Shown piece by piece: positions 7,108-16,913 of a DNA stretch of 64,000 bases. Under the pieces are notes generated by a model. It was not told the origin of the DNA. It saw nothing but the letters and a program-made list of their open reading frames with translations, and made no database searches. The DNA is taken from assembly GCA_964454265.1 (NCBI GenBank), contig CAYVXD010000005.1, positions 1 through 64,000 on the forward strand, read 5' to 3'. The DNA comes from JAUWMI01 sp964454265 (GTDB lineage: Bacteria > Sumerlaeota > Sumerlaeia > MWCT01 > JAUWMI01). A program made the translations under genes and the position numbers. Every line of letters begins with the position of its first letter. Within the stretch, counting starts at the first letter, position 1.

Positions 7108-10100
7108 ATGTTTCGTAAAGTATGTCTGGCTGTTTTTTGTGTGTTTTTTGCAATGAGTTCCCTGGCATTGACCAAGGAGAGCGCTGAGCAGTACCTCAAC
7201 AGTGTCTCGGTTTCAGCTGCAATGGTCGAGCCAGCCAGCCTGCAGATTTCCCTGAAGAATCGCAACAGGGCCCACGAGGCCTACCTCTATACACCCATAG
7301 TGGGCCGGTACTACATTGCTGTTCCAACGGAGGAGCTGCCTAAGATCGTGCTGGGTGACTACGAGGTTGAGGTGTATCAGGATAGGAAGCGGATAGGTTC
7401 GTTCACCAATCGCACGGCACAGCCTGACTTCCCGTTGCCGAGTCAGAGTGATTTTATTCGCTATAAATACGTGGGCAAGTTTCGCAATAGCCGATTGGCG
7501 CGCCTGGAGCTTGTGCCAATCATCAGATCAAAGTCAGCGGGGAAGAAGCCTGCGTTGCTCGTCTTCACAACTTTAACCTTCAAACTCCAGTTTCCATATT
7601 TGCCAAAGGAAGCGGAAGCAGCTGAGCGCGATCTCCTGACCGAGAAAATACTTTCTCATGTCGTGTTGAATGCCGACTGCTTTGAGCGCTTTGCAGACCA
7701 CAGCGCAACAGGTTTATCCGCATTGTCAGTGGCCAAGGCGTGGGCGGACAAAGTTAATGACGCATTGACATCCGGGCCGGTGCTGAAGATTGTGGTCGAG
7801 AAACCCGGCGTATACGAGCTCAATTATTATGAGCTTCGGCAGGCAGGCATCGAGCCAGACATTTTGCGCCCGGATCGTCTGAAACTCTATCATGATGGAA
7901 AAGAGATCCCGATTGTCGTTAAGGCGGCACTCACTGACACGTTTTCTCACAACGATCGGATTTATTTTTACGCCCTACCGTTTGATCAGACCAAACGGCC
8001 GCAGGACGCATACTGGTTATTAATGGAAACAAGTGATAAATCTTCTGCGCCAATGCGGGTTAAGCCAATTTCGACTTCCAACACTCAGCCGACGGCCTCC
8101 GAGGTGATTACCACAGGGATGGCAACCGTTGAACAATTCAAACGGCAGTTTTACTATCACCGTCTCATTCAGCCCTTTTATCTCGGCAGGTGGTACTGGG
8201 AAGAAATTACGGTTGAGCATTTTAAAGAGTTTCCTTTTGAGATAGAAGCCATCTCGTTTGATGAAAAGACGTTTGACCTCACATGCTATTTTGCAGGGAA
8301 AGAGCAAGGCAAGACGAACTATTGTGCCATCTATCTAAATGGCGCGCTTGTTGATTCAATCAAATGGAGGCCGCTACAGAATTACAAGTACGAGAAAAAA
8401 GTGCCGGTGCGCTATCTGCGAAATGGTACGAACCGCTTGGCCATATATATGCCAGACACAGAGAAGGAGGATCTGGCTCCAAAGATTGTATTTAAGGGAT
8501 TCACTGTCACCTACGTGCGCAAGCTGGAAAGCGGGAAGAACGCGCTCTCTGTGACGGTTAAAGCTCCGGTAAGCGGTAGTGCGTATCGTCTTTTTCTTCC
8601 CGGATTTAGCCAGCGCGAGACGTTGATTTTTAATGTTACCGATTCTCTGAACCCCATTCTCTATCAGCCCTCCTCCCATTACCATGATGGAAAGGCAGGT
8701 ATTACGTGGATTGATCAGATCACAAGCGAGGCGCGTTACGAGGTGGTTGGTTCTGACTCAGCAAAGCTGCCAGTTGCGATCCAGCGTATCGCGCCTATTG
8801 AGATCTGCCAGCAGAGTAACCGGGCTGACTATTTGATTATCACACATCCACGATTTCTGGAGGCACTCAAGCCATTTGTTGAGGCACGACGCCAGCAGGG
8901 GTTGCGCGTATATACAGCGACCGTGGACGAGATGTACAATGCGTTCAACTATGGGAATAAAGATGCCCAAGCGATAAGAGAGTTCATCAGGTATGTCTAC
9001 TACCTATGGGCTTCACCACGCCTGACGTATGTTTTGCTGGTAGGCGAAAGTAGCGACTATGTAGGTCCGCCGAGTGAATTACCGGCAGACGCACAGGAGG
9101 ACTTGGTACCCGTTATGGGGTTCGGCGATACGACTGTGAACGTCCGGGCTGATAATCAATACGCCACTGTAAGCGGAGATGACGATTTGCCCGATCTCCT
9201 CCTTGGTCGGTTTTCGGTAAATACTGCCGAGGAGCTCACGGGGATTATTGAAAAAACCCTGAGTTATGAGCGGAGTTCCAATGTGGGAGAATGGAGCAAT
9301 CAGCATCTCTTCGTGACGGACGACGAGCCTGAATTTGCACGTATTGTGAACAATGTGATTGAGGATGCGTTTCCAATTTCTGCTGAGACGATACGGCTGT
9401 TTCAACAGAATTTTCCTTACAGTAATTACTACCGCCTCTGGCAGCGCAAACGAAGCCGAGCTGCAACCGAGGCGCTGATTCAGCAGATTAACGATGGCGT
9501 GGTGATCATGAACTACTTTGGCCACGGCGGTCCAAATATCTGGACAGCCGAGCGCCTGTTCCACTTCAAGGAGATCGAAGGGCTGCATAACCGCACGGCT
9601 CCGATATTTCTTACCTGTTCGACGTGTGACACCGCGTGGCTGGATTATCCTGTGGATGCGATCCGATATAGTCTGGCAGAGCGTTTTCTTAAACACAGAG
9701 AGGGAGGGGCAATTGGTGTTTATGGCCCATCCACAGGGGCTAGCTCTTCAGACCACGAGGTTTTGATCCGTACGCTGTACGAGGGCTTTTTCGACTTAGG
9801 GTTGCGAGGAATGGGCGAGTTGACTCTCTATTCCAAAGTGCGCTACGCGCTTGAGAAAGGAAACAAGTACGTGATTGACCAGTTTTTGCTGCTTGGGGAT
9901 CCCTGGCTCTCTCTTTCTCCACCCAGGAAGTCGTTCTCGCTTGCAGTTGCTCCTGCGGTTGTCAACCAGGAAACAAGTACAACCCTCCACATAACGGGCG
10001 CGTGGAAAACTGCGTTCTGGGGCCAGGCGAAGGTGATGATCCGACGAGGCACGGAAGAAGATGCCACACTGCTGGCCGATAAAGTGCGTGTACTTAATGG

Positions 10101-12474
10101 GCTCATGTCGTACGAGCATGAGCTTCCTGCGGGGTTTCCCGAAGGGCGCTATACGCTACTCGCCTACGCCTATAACTTTCCGGAGGAATACGATGCCCTG
10201 GCCACCGCAGATTTTGAAGTGGTCAAGCCAAAGCTCGCGCTTGACGTGGCTTATAGTCCATCTCCGGACCCGTTTTTTCAGCAAAATAGAGGAGTGACAT
10301 TTGACTTTACGCTGACGAATAAGAGCAAAGTTGCGTTGCCCGAGGTTTCCCTGCGCGTCACTAATCCTGAATTTCCAGATCCGATTCTTGCAAAGACATT
10401 TCGACTCGATCCGAAAGAAAAGCAGACATTTTCGCTAGGCTGGAATCCCACACCCGGCGTTCACCACATCATTATTGAGGCCAGACAAAGCAAGCAGAGC
10501 AAAGAGAGCAATGGTGTGACCAAGCATTTGTTTCTACCAGTCAGGGTACCCAGACAGCAGGCCGTTCTGGTGGTGGATCCCGATGAAATCACGCCGGTGC
10601 CGAACCCTTTCTATACGGATTCGCTCCCGGAATTTGTGGTTCGGCTCTACAATCTGGGCGACCGGGCAGCGGAGAATGTGTACTGCGAGCTCCAGCTGGG
10701 CAATGGTATTACCCTGGGCGCAATCAAGGAGATCAAGAGACTTGATCCGCAGAGTAGTCGGGAGTTGCGCTTTCAAACAATCAATCCCTTTCCTCAAGGG
10801 CGGTTTAGCCTGAACTTTTTTATTAAGGCCTATGAGGAGAGCATAGATGATTATATTACCATTCTGGAGGTACCGACGTTTGTAACCGTGCTAGCGATGC
10901 CAGATCTAACGGTTGATCCCGAATCAATCAAGTTCCATAGCGATCAATTTTTAAACGGGGAAACAATTTTTATCACGGCGACCGTAAAGAACATTGGGGG
11001 CCGAGCTGCAGAGGACTTCCTCGTCGAGGCGTTTGAGAATATTCCCTGGGATCGCGCCAAGGTTGCCGCATGCTTTTACCATGCACCGAATGTGCGGATT
11101 GACCGCCTGGGGCCAGGCGAGGAAACTGAGGTAACCATTCGCTGGGATCGGTTTGGGCTGCCGGGAGATTACACGGTCTATGTGATTGCCAATAGCACAA
11201 AGACGCTGAAAGAGGCCGACTACACAAACAACCTGGCTTCGCGAATGGTGCACATTAAAATGCAGGGAAACATTGAGATCGCCATGCAGGACGTTCAGAC
11301 ATCCAGCAAAGCCATTGGCCGCGGCGATGAGGTTACTATTTCCTATACGATTCGTAATTCCAGCGATATCGATCTCGGTCCTTTTGAGGTTATTATGGAG
11401 GAGCAGGCGCCCAATGAACGCAAGCGTCCGTACGGATCTCCCATTGAGATTAAACTCTTAAAGGCCCACGAGGAGATTACCCAATCAGTTCTTTGGAAGA
11501 TTGACAGATACAAGAACGTTTTCTCCGTTTTGGCAAACTCGGATAAAGAGATAGATGAGCTGAACTACGGGGACAATTCTATTGACATCGTATTTGACTA
11601 CATCTGCGGTTTGCACGATCTCGATCCGGTGGGTAAGGAGCAGTACAGCTGTAGAACTCTCTTCCCCATGGGTCGCAAAGAGATGGTGCAGATCAATCCC
11701 GCCCTGGAAATTTATCCTAGCAGCTTGCGGAATGCCTCTGGACACCTAATTGATGTGGATCCCAAGTACGCATCCCACTATGAGGTTCCGACCGCCACAG
11801 AGGCAGATCCGCTGCACGACAACATCTGGTATTTTGCGACCAGGTGGTTGGAATCCTCTCCCTACGAGAATGCGGAACCGATCACGCTTAGCATCCCACT
11901 ACCCGAAGAGGATCAGACCAGTGTGTATGATGTGTACATTTGCGTGCAGACCAATCGGAATTACAAAGGGTATCGGGCATCCAAAATACGGCTTAAGATT
12001 GAGGATGAGAAAGATTTTCAGCTCCATAATTACACTGATGATAAGTTGCCGTGGAAGACAGTGAAATACTATTTGGGACGCTATGACGTGCATGACCATT
12101 ACTTTGACGTAACGATTGACGATGTGGAGGACAACTACTTTACGATTGTCAACCATTTTGAGTTTGTGCCAGTCAAAGCGAAGTTTACCTCGCCAATCGT
12201 TGACCTGGGGCGTATAAAGAAGCGAGGTGTTGGGCTGGCTTTTCGAGCGGACGAAACCAGACCACCGGGAACCGCAGTGCGCTACCGCGTCCGGTTTGGC
12301 ACCGTGAAGCGGAAGGACGTCTCCTGGCAACCGTGGGAGGAATTGCCGTTAAATGGGAAAGGGGAGAGTGCGGAGCTGCTCCCTAAGGGTCAGCTGGTAC
12401 AATGGGAAGCGGAACTGTTTTTATCGCCAACCCAGTATCCGGTCATTAAGGATTTTCAGATGGAAATCCACTAG
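7108..12474 (+). CDS. Large secreted C25 (gingipain/PorU-family) peptidase-like protein with CARDB-like repeats
   Basis: 1788 residues; AGGAGAG precedes the ATG. Residues 1-20 are a signal peptide (basic start, hydrophobic core, SSLA-LT cleavage). Residues about 21-560 are a beta-rich pro-region. About 571-935 is a peptidase C25 domain: it opens ADYLIITHPRFLEALKPF, has His806 in NYFGHGGPNIW, and Cys840 in LTCSTCDTAWLD, which aligns with the catalytic Cys of PorU-type proteins (Cys837 is an alternative). It closes with LLLGDPWLSL. Then come Ig-like/CARDB-like modules, two clear ones at about 1265-1380 and 1387-1490, and a further beta domain to the C-terminus. I see no type IX secretion CTD or sortase motif. 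Both catalytic residues are present, so it may be an active cysteine peptidase or a PorU-like transpeptidase, anchored by unknown means. Confidence 0.85.
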   Translation: MFRKVCLAVFCVFFAMSSLALTKESAEQYLNSVSVSAAMVEPASLQISLKNRNRAHEAYLYTPIVGRYYIAVPTEELPKIVLGDYEVEVYQDRKRIGSFTNRTAQPDFPLPSQSDFIRYKYVGKFRNSRLARLELVPIIRSKSAGKKPALLVFTTLTFKLQFPYLPKEAEAAERDLLTEKILSHVVLNADCFERFADHSATGLSALSVAKAWADKVNDALTSGPVLKIVVEKPGVYELNYYELRQAGIEPDILRPDRLKLYHDGKEIPIVVKAALTDTFSHNDRIYFYALPFDQTKRPQDAYWLLMETSDKSSAPMRVKPISTSNTQPTASEVITTGMATVEQFKRQFYYHRLIQPFYLGRWYWEEITVEHFKEFPFEIEAISFDEKTFDLTCYFAGKEQGKTNYCAIYLNGALVDSIKWRPLQNYKYEKKVPVRYLRNGTNRLAIYMPDTEKEDLAPKIVFKGFTVTYVRKLESGKNALSVTVKAPVSGSAYRLFLPGFSQRETLIFNVTDSLNPILYQPSSHYHDGKAGITWIDQITSEARYEVVGSDSAKLPVAIQRIAPIEICQQSNRADYLIITHPRFLEALKPFVEARRQQGLRVYTATVDEMYNAFNYGNKDAQAIREFIRYVYYLWASPRLTYVLLVGESSDYVGPPSELPADAQEDLVPVMGFGDTTVNVRADNQYATVSGDDDLPDLLLGRFSVNTAEELTGIIEKTLSYERSSNVGEWSNQHLFVTDDEPEFARIVNNVIEDAFPISAETIRLFQQNFPYSNYYRLWQRKRSRAATEALIQQINDGVVIMNYFGHGGPNIWTAERLFHFKEIEGLHNRTAPIFLTCSTCDTAWLDYPVDAIRYSLAERFLKHREGGAIGVYGPSTGASSSDHEVLIRTLYEGFFDLGLRGMGELTLYSKVRYALEKGNKYVIDQFLLLGDPWLSLSPPRKSFSLAVAPAVVNQETSTTLHITGAWKTAFWGQAKVMIRRGTEEDATLLADKVRVLNGLMSYEHELPAGFPEGRYTLLAYAYNFPEEYDALATADFEVVKPKLALDVAYSPSPDPFFQQNRGVTFDFTLTNKSKVALPEVSLRVTNPEFPDPILAKTFRLDPKEKQTFSLGWNPTPGVHHIIIEARQSKQSKESNGVTKHLFLPVRVPRQQAVLVVDPDEITPVPNPFYTDSLPEFVVRLYNLGDRAAENVYCELQLGNGITLGAIKEIKRLDPQSSRELRFQTINPFPQGRFSLNFFIKAYEESIDDYITILEVPTFVTVLAMPDLTVDPESIKFHSDQFLNGETIFITATVKNIGGRAAEDFLVEAFENIPWDRAKVAACFYHAPNVRIDRLGPGEETEVTIRWDRFGLPGDYTVYVIANSTKTLKEADYTNNLASRMVHIKMQGNIEIAMQDVQTSSKAIGRGDEVTISYTIRNSSDIDLGPFEVIMEEQAPNERKRPYGSPIEIKLLKAHEEITQSVLWKIDRYKNVFSVLANSDKEIDELNYGDNSIDIVFDYICGLHDLDPVGKEQYSCRTLFPMGRKEMVQINPALEIYPSSLRNASGHLIDVDPKYASHYEVPTATEADPLHDNIWYFATRWLESSPYENAEPITLSIPLPEEDQTSVYDVYICVQTNRNYKGYRASKIRLKIEDEKDFQLHNYTDDKLPWKTVKYYLGRYDVHDHYFDVTIDDVEDNYFTIVNHFEFVPVKAKFTSPIVDLGRIKKRGVGLAFRADETRPPGTAVRYRVRFGTVKRKDVSWQPWEELPLNGKGESAELLPKGQLVQWEAELFLSPTQYPVIKDFQMEIH

Positions 12475-12573
12475 GCATGCGGTGTAAGTATGGCCGCAGG
12501 AAGTCAGCAACGCAAATCTAATTTGTGCGCGAAGAATTCCTGATATTCTATTCAGCACAAGGGCAATGCCATA

Positions 12574-13638
12574 ATGAATCAGAAACCTTCTCAAGAGTTG
12601 TCAAACCAAGTTAGCGGGCGACCAGGGCGCCTCACAGCGGATTTAAAAAAGATTCTGCCACTCTGGGGCGCAATTATTGTCCTTTCCCTATTGGCGATTT
12701 CCTTGCTTAAGTCATATGACATCCGGATCATTAATTCTCTCGAATACTCCGATGCCAATCCGTACCGGTTGGCTGAGGCTCTTGAACTTGAGGCAAAGAA
12801 GTACGTCCTGCGATGCCGAGAGAAGCTTGCGGCACTTGCCCAGCGCCCTGCTGCTGATGCTCCCTTAAAGGGTGATCCAGATCTGGCACGGGCAAAGCAG
12901 CTTTTGCTGAAAAGCCTGGAGCTTGTCCCTGAGAAAACTCAATTGTACGCCGTGCTGGCAGAGCTGGCTTCTATGGAGGGTGATGCGGCTGGCTTTCATC
13001 TTTATTCCGGAATGGATCGCGCTGCAAACAGACACCTGGAGGAGGCACTACAGGAATTTGACGAGGCGCTGGCGGTGAATCCCCGTTTTGTGCCAGCACT
13101 GGAGCAGAAGGCGACTGTACTGATTTCCAGCGGCGCACTGGCTGAGGCCAAAGTGGTGATAGGCCAACTCCTGGCCGTTGATCTGCAGAATAGCGATGCG
13201 TTCTATCTTCGCGCACGATTAGCCGAAAAGGAAGGCGACATCCAGGGCGTTGTCCAGGCACTCGAAACGAGCGTAAAGCTCGATCCGACGAATGTCAAAG
13301 CAGTGAAGTTGCTTGGCGATTACCTCGTCGGGCAAAACAGGGCTCAGGCAGCTATTGACCTCCTTCGTCGCACCCAGCATCATGCCCCACGTGACGCAAA
13401 CCTTAAGCATCGCCTGGGACTGATCCTATTTGACCAGGGCCAGTATAAGGACGCAGTGAATGTTCTAAAAGCGGCAACCGAGATTGAGAAATCAAGTGCT
13501 CCCCTCTACTTTGATCTGGCGCGGTGTTACAAGAAGCTAGGCCGGGACAGGTTAGCCCGGATTACCCTTGAGAAAGCCATTGAGATTGATCCGAGTTTTG
13601 CCGACCGTCTTCTCTTTCCCGAGAACACTACCCAATAG
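12574..13638 (+). CDS. Membrane-anchored TPR protein
   Basis: 354 residues. A basic N-terminus (to about residue 27) is followed by one membrane helix (LWGAIIVLSLLAISLL). The rest is alpha-helical, with tetratricopeptide repeats clearest from about residue 150 on: repeated A-x-x-x-Y/F-x-x-A-L and I-x-P motifs such as EFDEALAVNPRFVPAL, ALETSVKLDPTNVKAV and TLEKAIEIDPSF. This topology places the TPR array outside the cytosol (positive-inside rule). It follows the C25 gene by 99 bp in the same direction and could serve as its assembly partner or a scaffold for the secreted protein, which is inference. Ribosome binding site is weak (AGGGC 11 bases upstream). Confidence 0.75.
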   Translation: MNQKPSQELSNQVSGRPGRLTADLKKILPLWGAIIVLSLLAISLLKSYDIRIINSLEYSDANPYRLAEALELEAKKYVLRCREKLAALAQRPAADAPLKGDPDLARAKQLLLKSLELVPEKTQLYAVLAELASMEGDAAGFHLYSGMDRAANRHLEEALQEFDEALAVNPRFVPALEQKATVLISSGALAEAKVVIGQLLAVDLQNSDAFYLRARLAEKEGDIQGVVQALETSVKLDPTNVKAVKLLGDYLVGQNRAQAAIDLLRRTQHHAPRDANLKHRLGLILFDQGQYKDAVNVLKAATEIEKSSAPLYFDLARCYKKLGRDRLARITLEKAIEIDPSFADRLLFPENTTQ

Positions 13639-13781
13639 GTTCCCACATAGTTTGGATTTCAGGGTGCAAAATCTCTCATTTGCATTCAAATAAAAGTACG
13701 GAAACCGAGGGAACCAAACACACGGAGAAGCATATACAGACTGTGATAGTAGCGGGTATAGCGCAGGGAGGCGTGTGACCT

Positions 13782-14066
13782 TAGGAGGGCCGAGCGGGGA
13801 TCTGGTTCGTCAGGCGGCAGTCAGGAGCCGTGCTGGCGGTTGGGTAATTGCTCTGCGAACCAGAGGATATGTTGTTCCGATGCTCAGAAGCACTGCAAAA
13901 AGAATCCCGGCGATTACCATGAGTATTGGAAAGACGAATATCTGATCAGGCACGTAGTACAGCGGGGGCATGGCCCTGAGGACGAGGTTATTGGCCAGGT
14001 GCGTAAGCGCAGCGCTCACCATTGTGCCTAGAATTCCACCGATTGCGCCGATCAGCGCTGCTTCTA
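13782..14066 (-). repeat. 285-bp direct repeat, copy 1 (partial permease gene)
   Basis: Identical, as far as I can read, to 16913-17197 and in the same orientation, at an offset of 3131 bp. It includes 29 bp downstream of the permease stop codon and the last 85 or so codons. It breaks abruptly at 14066, after which the two copies have unrelated sequence. The two copies bracket a 2.85-kb segment carrying one membrane glycosyltransferase-like gene. Confidence 0.9.
13810..14066 (-). pseudogene. 3' fragment of the MacB/FtsX-type permease gene
   Basis: Reading on the minus strand, this gives the C-terminal part of the permease, from EAALIGAIGGILGT through two membrane helices to PPARLLTAA and the same stop. 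The upstream nine-tenths of the gene is missing and replaced by unrelated sequence, so no ABC permease is made from it. An artificial start within the unrelated sequence (14112) gives a 100-residue reading frame, but it has no ribosome binding site. It must be a duplication product of the intact gene at 16941-18227. Confidence 0.85.
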
Positions 14067-14246
14067 GCCAACAGGGTGAAGACGAACGGCCGCAAACATA
14101 CGATCCCGACATCTCATGGGAGGAGAGCTCCTGTAAAAGCCATCAGTGCATTACGCGGTTACATTCCCAACCACCGAGAATCTACCCGGCTGAGCATTAT
14201 GCAACTGTTTTAAGAAGATCGAAATTCATGCATGAAAATGAATCAC

Positions 14247-14276
14247 TTGACAGCGCAAAGCTCAACAGCGTAGATA
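14247..14276 (+). promoter_or_regulatory. Possible sigma-70 promoter of the membrane glycosyltransferase-like gene
   Basis: TTGACA at 14247-14252, 18-bp spacer, TAGATA at 14271-14276; the overlapping GATAAT is a better -10 but at a 20-bp spacing. It lies 41 bp before the ATG at 14317 and lies outside the repeat, within the bracketed segment. Confidence 0.45.
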
Positions 14277-14316
14277 ATCAAAGGAAGTGCAGCGCTGGTG
14301 CTATGAGGATGTTGGC

Positions 14317-16671
14317 ATGCAAACCGATGCTTTTTCACAACACAAGTCTAAAGAATCGCGCTTACTATGGTACTGTATTCTCCTAGTTGCCGCTTCCCTA
14401 TTATTCCTCTCGCCTAGAGTGCTTTCCGGTGACAGCACGGAATATTTATCAGCTGCGGTTAAAGGGAAGCATCTTATACATGCTCATCACCTGGCCTATG
14501 CCCTGATGTTAAGGGTTTTTCTTATTTTAGGCGCAGGTGTTGGACTTGCCGACATCCCTTACTTCATCCTGCGCATGGGAATGATAGCCATTTCCATCTT
14601 GGGCCTTATTGCAACGTATCGTTTTCTGCGCTTTCTTCACATCAGTAGGTCCGTAGCCTCGCTTTCGGCACTCTTAACAGCCGTATCAGGTTTGTATTGG
14701 CAGTTTTCTACGCAGATGGAAGCCTACATTGCTGCATATGCCGTATTGGTACTCGCGGGCTGCGCATCTCTTTCGCTGGCAAGAAACACTCTTAAGAAAA
14801 AAGCAAGAGTAGCAGATCGTGCAACAGTCCATGCCGGATACTTCCTTTTTCCAGTTTGGCGCTTCCTGGCGAGTGCTTTACTCATCGCTTTCGCTACGAC
14901 CCTCCACCAGGCTTGTGCTCTGGTAGCACCAGTATTTGGGCTATTAGTGTATATCGCTATTCGGCGATCGAAGGAGCAATCAGGCCGAAGTGCGGCATCA
15001 CTATCAATTGCTTTGTTAACGGTTTCGGGACTGTTCTCCCTGATATTCTATGTAGTTGGATGGAGTGTTAGCGGAGCAGAAGTGCCTTTTCTTTTCTGGA
15101 TGACCAAGTATGCACACTGGGAAGTGATGCCGTGGGGGATGATATCCAATTTTTCGGTGCAAGGAATTAAACAGCTGCTATTGAGTTGGGGCGCAAGCTG
15201 GTTCAACGTCACTCCTTTAGCGTTTGCCAATCCTATGCCCGGGTCGTATGGATTGCTTGCAGTTTGTTCCGCGCTTTTCATTGGGAGTCTTCTTGTCATT
15301 TTGCTTGTTGGTGCCGTAAGGGGATGCGCTCTCTGCGCACATGCGTACTGGATAGCGCTTTGGATTTCCTCTTTTGAGATTTTTATTTTGTGGTGGACGC
15401 CATTCCTAAAGAATTTCCAGGCCCTGGTGTTGCTGCCTCAAGTCTCACTGATAGCACTCTCAGCCGAGAGGTTTTCTAGATTGCTGAAAAGGCGAAAGCC
15501 ATCACCGCCATATGCAAATGTCATTGCATCAGCGCCACCCATCGCGCTCGCATTGTTGGCCTGCGTTCTCATTGTCATGAACGGTACAACGCTCATTTTG
15601 CCGGGCCTCAAAGATCATCGGCTCGCTCCTGAAGGCGATCTTCTTATCGTCAGGCAATTTCTGCGTGAGGGCGATCTCTGCGTGCTCGAATGGCCCTATT
15701 ATAACATCATGAATTCGTTGCTTTCGTACGAGAACACTGCTACCGTGTACCAGATGGTAGATGAAACCAATTTCCCGAGCTGGAAAACCGATCCCCGGGA
15801 TTATCATAAGAAAATTATTTTCCATCATAGCAGCTTTTTTGTGAGCGATATAGGACTCGAGCGAGCGAAAAAGACGTACGAAGATATTTGGGTCAAATGC
15901 CTTCACAATCTTGAGACTGCTGCAGGAGGGATCAGCAATATTCGGGGATCTGTCCTAACAAATGAGGCGGGACTTTTGTTTGCTATTGTTGGTGTTGACA
16001 GCCAACTGCCACTCACTGGGCAGCAGGTCTATATGTCGCTTGCTCACGCCGCAGAGAATGCGCCGCTCGGTGTTCCCCGGAATATCGATAGAATCTTTTT
16101 GAGCAGAGTTCCTGACAGCGTTAAGCTTGAAAGATTAGTCGCACGACAGACCGCTGCCAGAGCTTCGGGCGAGCTGCCAGAGGTTTTGCATCTCAGATTC
16201 ACTGATTCGGCACAAAATCCACTCTGGTTTAAAGAGGGTGATGCGGACAGCATTTCCGTGCACAAGGACCTTATTCGACTGCACAGCAAGGGCAGGGATC
16301 CAATTATCTGGACAGCTTTACAGCCACCCCGCGACATATCCTCATTTTCACGGCTATCCATAGAGGCTTCTATAAAACCCAAGAATCACGATAGAGGATC
16401 TGCTGACCGGGACTCCGATATTCAGATTTTTTTTCACTATGAAGGTGAACCCATAAGTGAGAACCGCTCAATTGTGATTCCGTGGAAAGCGGATGGGAAG
16501 CGCCACAGAAAGAGCGTGCACCTGTGGGAACATGCTTTCTATATCAAACCGCGGAAGGCAATTGGGTTACGCCTCGATCCGGGAGATATCCTGGACTCGA
16601 CCATTGAAATCTGGGATATATCTTTTCACGCCGAGCCCCCATCGTTTGCTTCAGAGTCGAAGCAGAAGTAG
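14317..16671 (+). CDS. Multi-spanning GT-C-like membrane protein with C-terminal beta domain
   Basis: 784 residues from the ATG at 14317, which has GAGGA eight bases upstream; an upstream start at 14287 lacks one. About ten hydrophobic segments occupy residues 15-460. The first external loop holds GDSTEY, an acidic pair in the place where GT-C glycosyltransferases (GT39/GT83, PMT-like) carry their catalytic Asp. These enzymes move a sugar from a polyprenyl-phosphate donor to an acceptor on the outer face of the membrane. Residues about 470-784 are soluble and beta-rich, probably a carbohydrate-recognition or structural domain outside the cytosol. It is the only gene in the segment bracketed by the 285-bp direct repeats, so it may have been inserted or moved together with them. 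The family call rests on topology, not on a strong motif. Confidence 0.65.
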   Translation: MQTDAFSQHKSKESRLLWYCILLVAASLLFLSPRVLSGDSTEYLSAAVKGKHLIHAHHLAYALMLRVFLILGAGVGLADIPYFILRMGMIAISILGLIATYRFLRFLHISRSVASLSALLTAVSGLYWQFSTQMEAYIAAYAVLVLAGCASLSLARNTLKKKARVADRATVHAGYFLFPVWRFLASALLIAFATTLHQACALVAPVFGLLVYIAIRRSKEQSGRSAASLSIALLTVSGLFSLIFYVVGWSVSGAEVPFLFWMTKYAHWEVMPWGMISNFSVQGIKQLLLSWGASWFNVTPLAFANPMPGSYGLLAVCSALFIGSLLVILLVGAVRGCALCAHAYWIALWISSFEIFILWWTPFLKNFQALVLLPQVSLIALSAERFSRLLKRRKPSPPYANVIASAPPIALALLACVLIVMNGTTLILPGLKDHRLAPEGDLLIVRQFLREGDLCVLEWPYYNIMNSLLSYENTATVYQMVDETNFPSWKTDPRDYHKKIIFHHSSFFVSDIGLERAKKTYEDIWVKCLHNLETAAGGISNIRGSVLTNEAGLLFAIVGVDSQLPLTGQQVYMSLAHAAENAPLGVPRNIDRIFLSRVPDSVKLERLVARQTAARASGELPEVLHLRFTDSAQNPLWFKEGDADSISVHKDLIRLHSKGRDPIIWTALQPPRDISSFSRLSIEASIKPKNHDRGSADRDSDIQIFFHYEGEPISENRSIVIPWKADGKRHRKSVHLWEHAFYIKPRKAIGLRLDPGDILDSTIEIWDISFHAEPPSFASESKQK

Positions 16672-16735
16672 TGATTTGGCGTAAGAGGGTATTGGTGCTC
16701 CTGTCTGCGGCAAGAACGCCACGTGCTATTTGTTC

Positions 16736-16913
16736 AGCCCAAGTTCCGCAGTTAAGAGGGTATAGTATCTGATTTTACTGGACTTACGTTTTCAAAAGGG
16801 CCAAAGTCGGCACTACATTGGCCTTTTCATAACCCCCTAGCAGTATCAATGGTTTACGCGCAAAAATAACTGAAAATTCCTTCCCAAGAGAGCCTAACTG
16901 CGGAAGTTGGGCT
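16736..16913. mobile_element. MITE-like element with 21-bp imperfect inverted repeats
   Basis: The left arm (16736-16756, AGCCCAAGTTCCGCAGTT and on) and the right arm (16893-16913) are reverse complements apart from two or three mismatches. The 178-bp unit contains no ORF, but a central hairpin (16794-16827). The right arm ends exactly where repeat copy 2 begins (16913). I see no clear target-site duplication. It could be a miniature inverted-repeat element or simply a long-range RNA stem. Confidence 0.45.
16794..16827 (+). terminator. Likely bidirectional hairpin terminator
   Basis: AAAAGGGCCAA, a 13-base loop and TTGGCCTTTT. The stem is A-rich on one side and ends in four T on the other. 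It lies 123 bp after the membrane protein stop and 114 bp beyond the 3' end of the convergent permease gene. Confidence 0.55.

Larger units (their letters stand above)
13639..14316. other. Intergenic region with repeat copy 1
   Basis: 678 bp between the TPR gene and the first membrane glycosyltransferase gene. It holds copy 1 of the 285-bp repeat (13782-14066, a fragment of the permease gene) and a possible promoter at 14247-14276. The 180 bp between them (14067-14246) shows no ORF I would accept. Confidence 0.6.
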
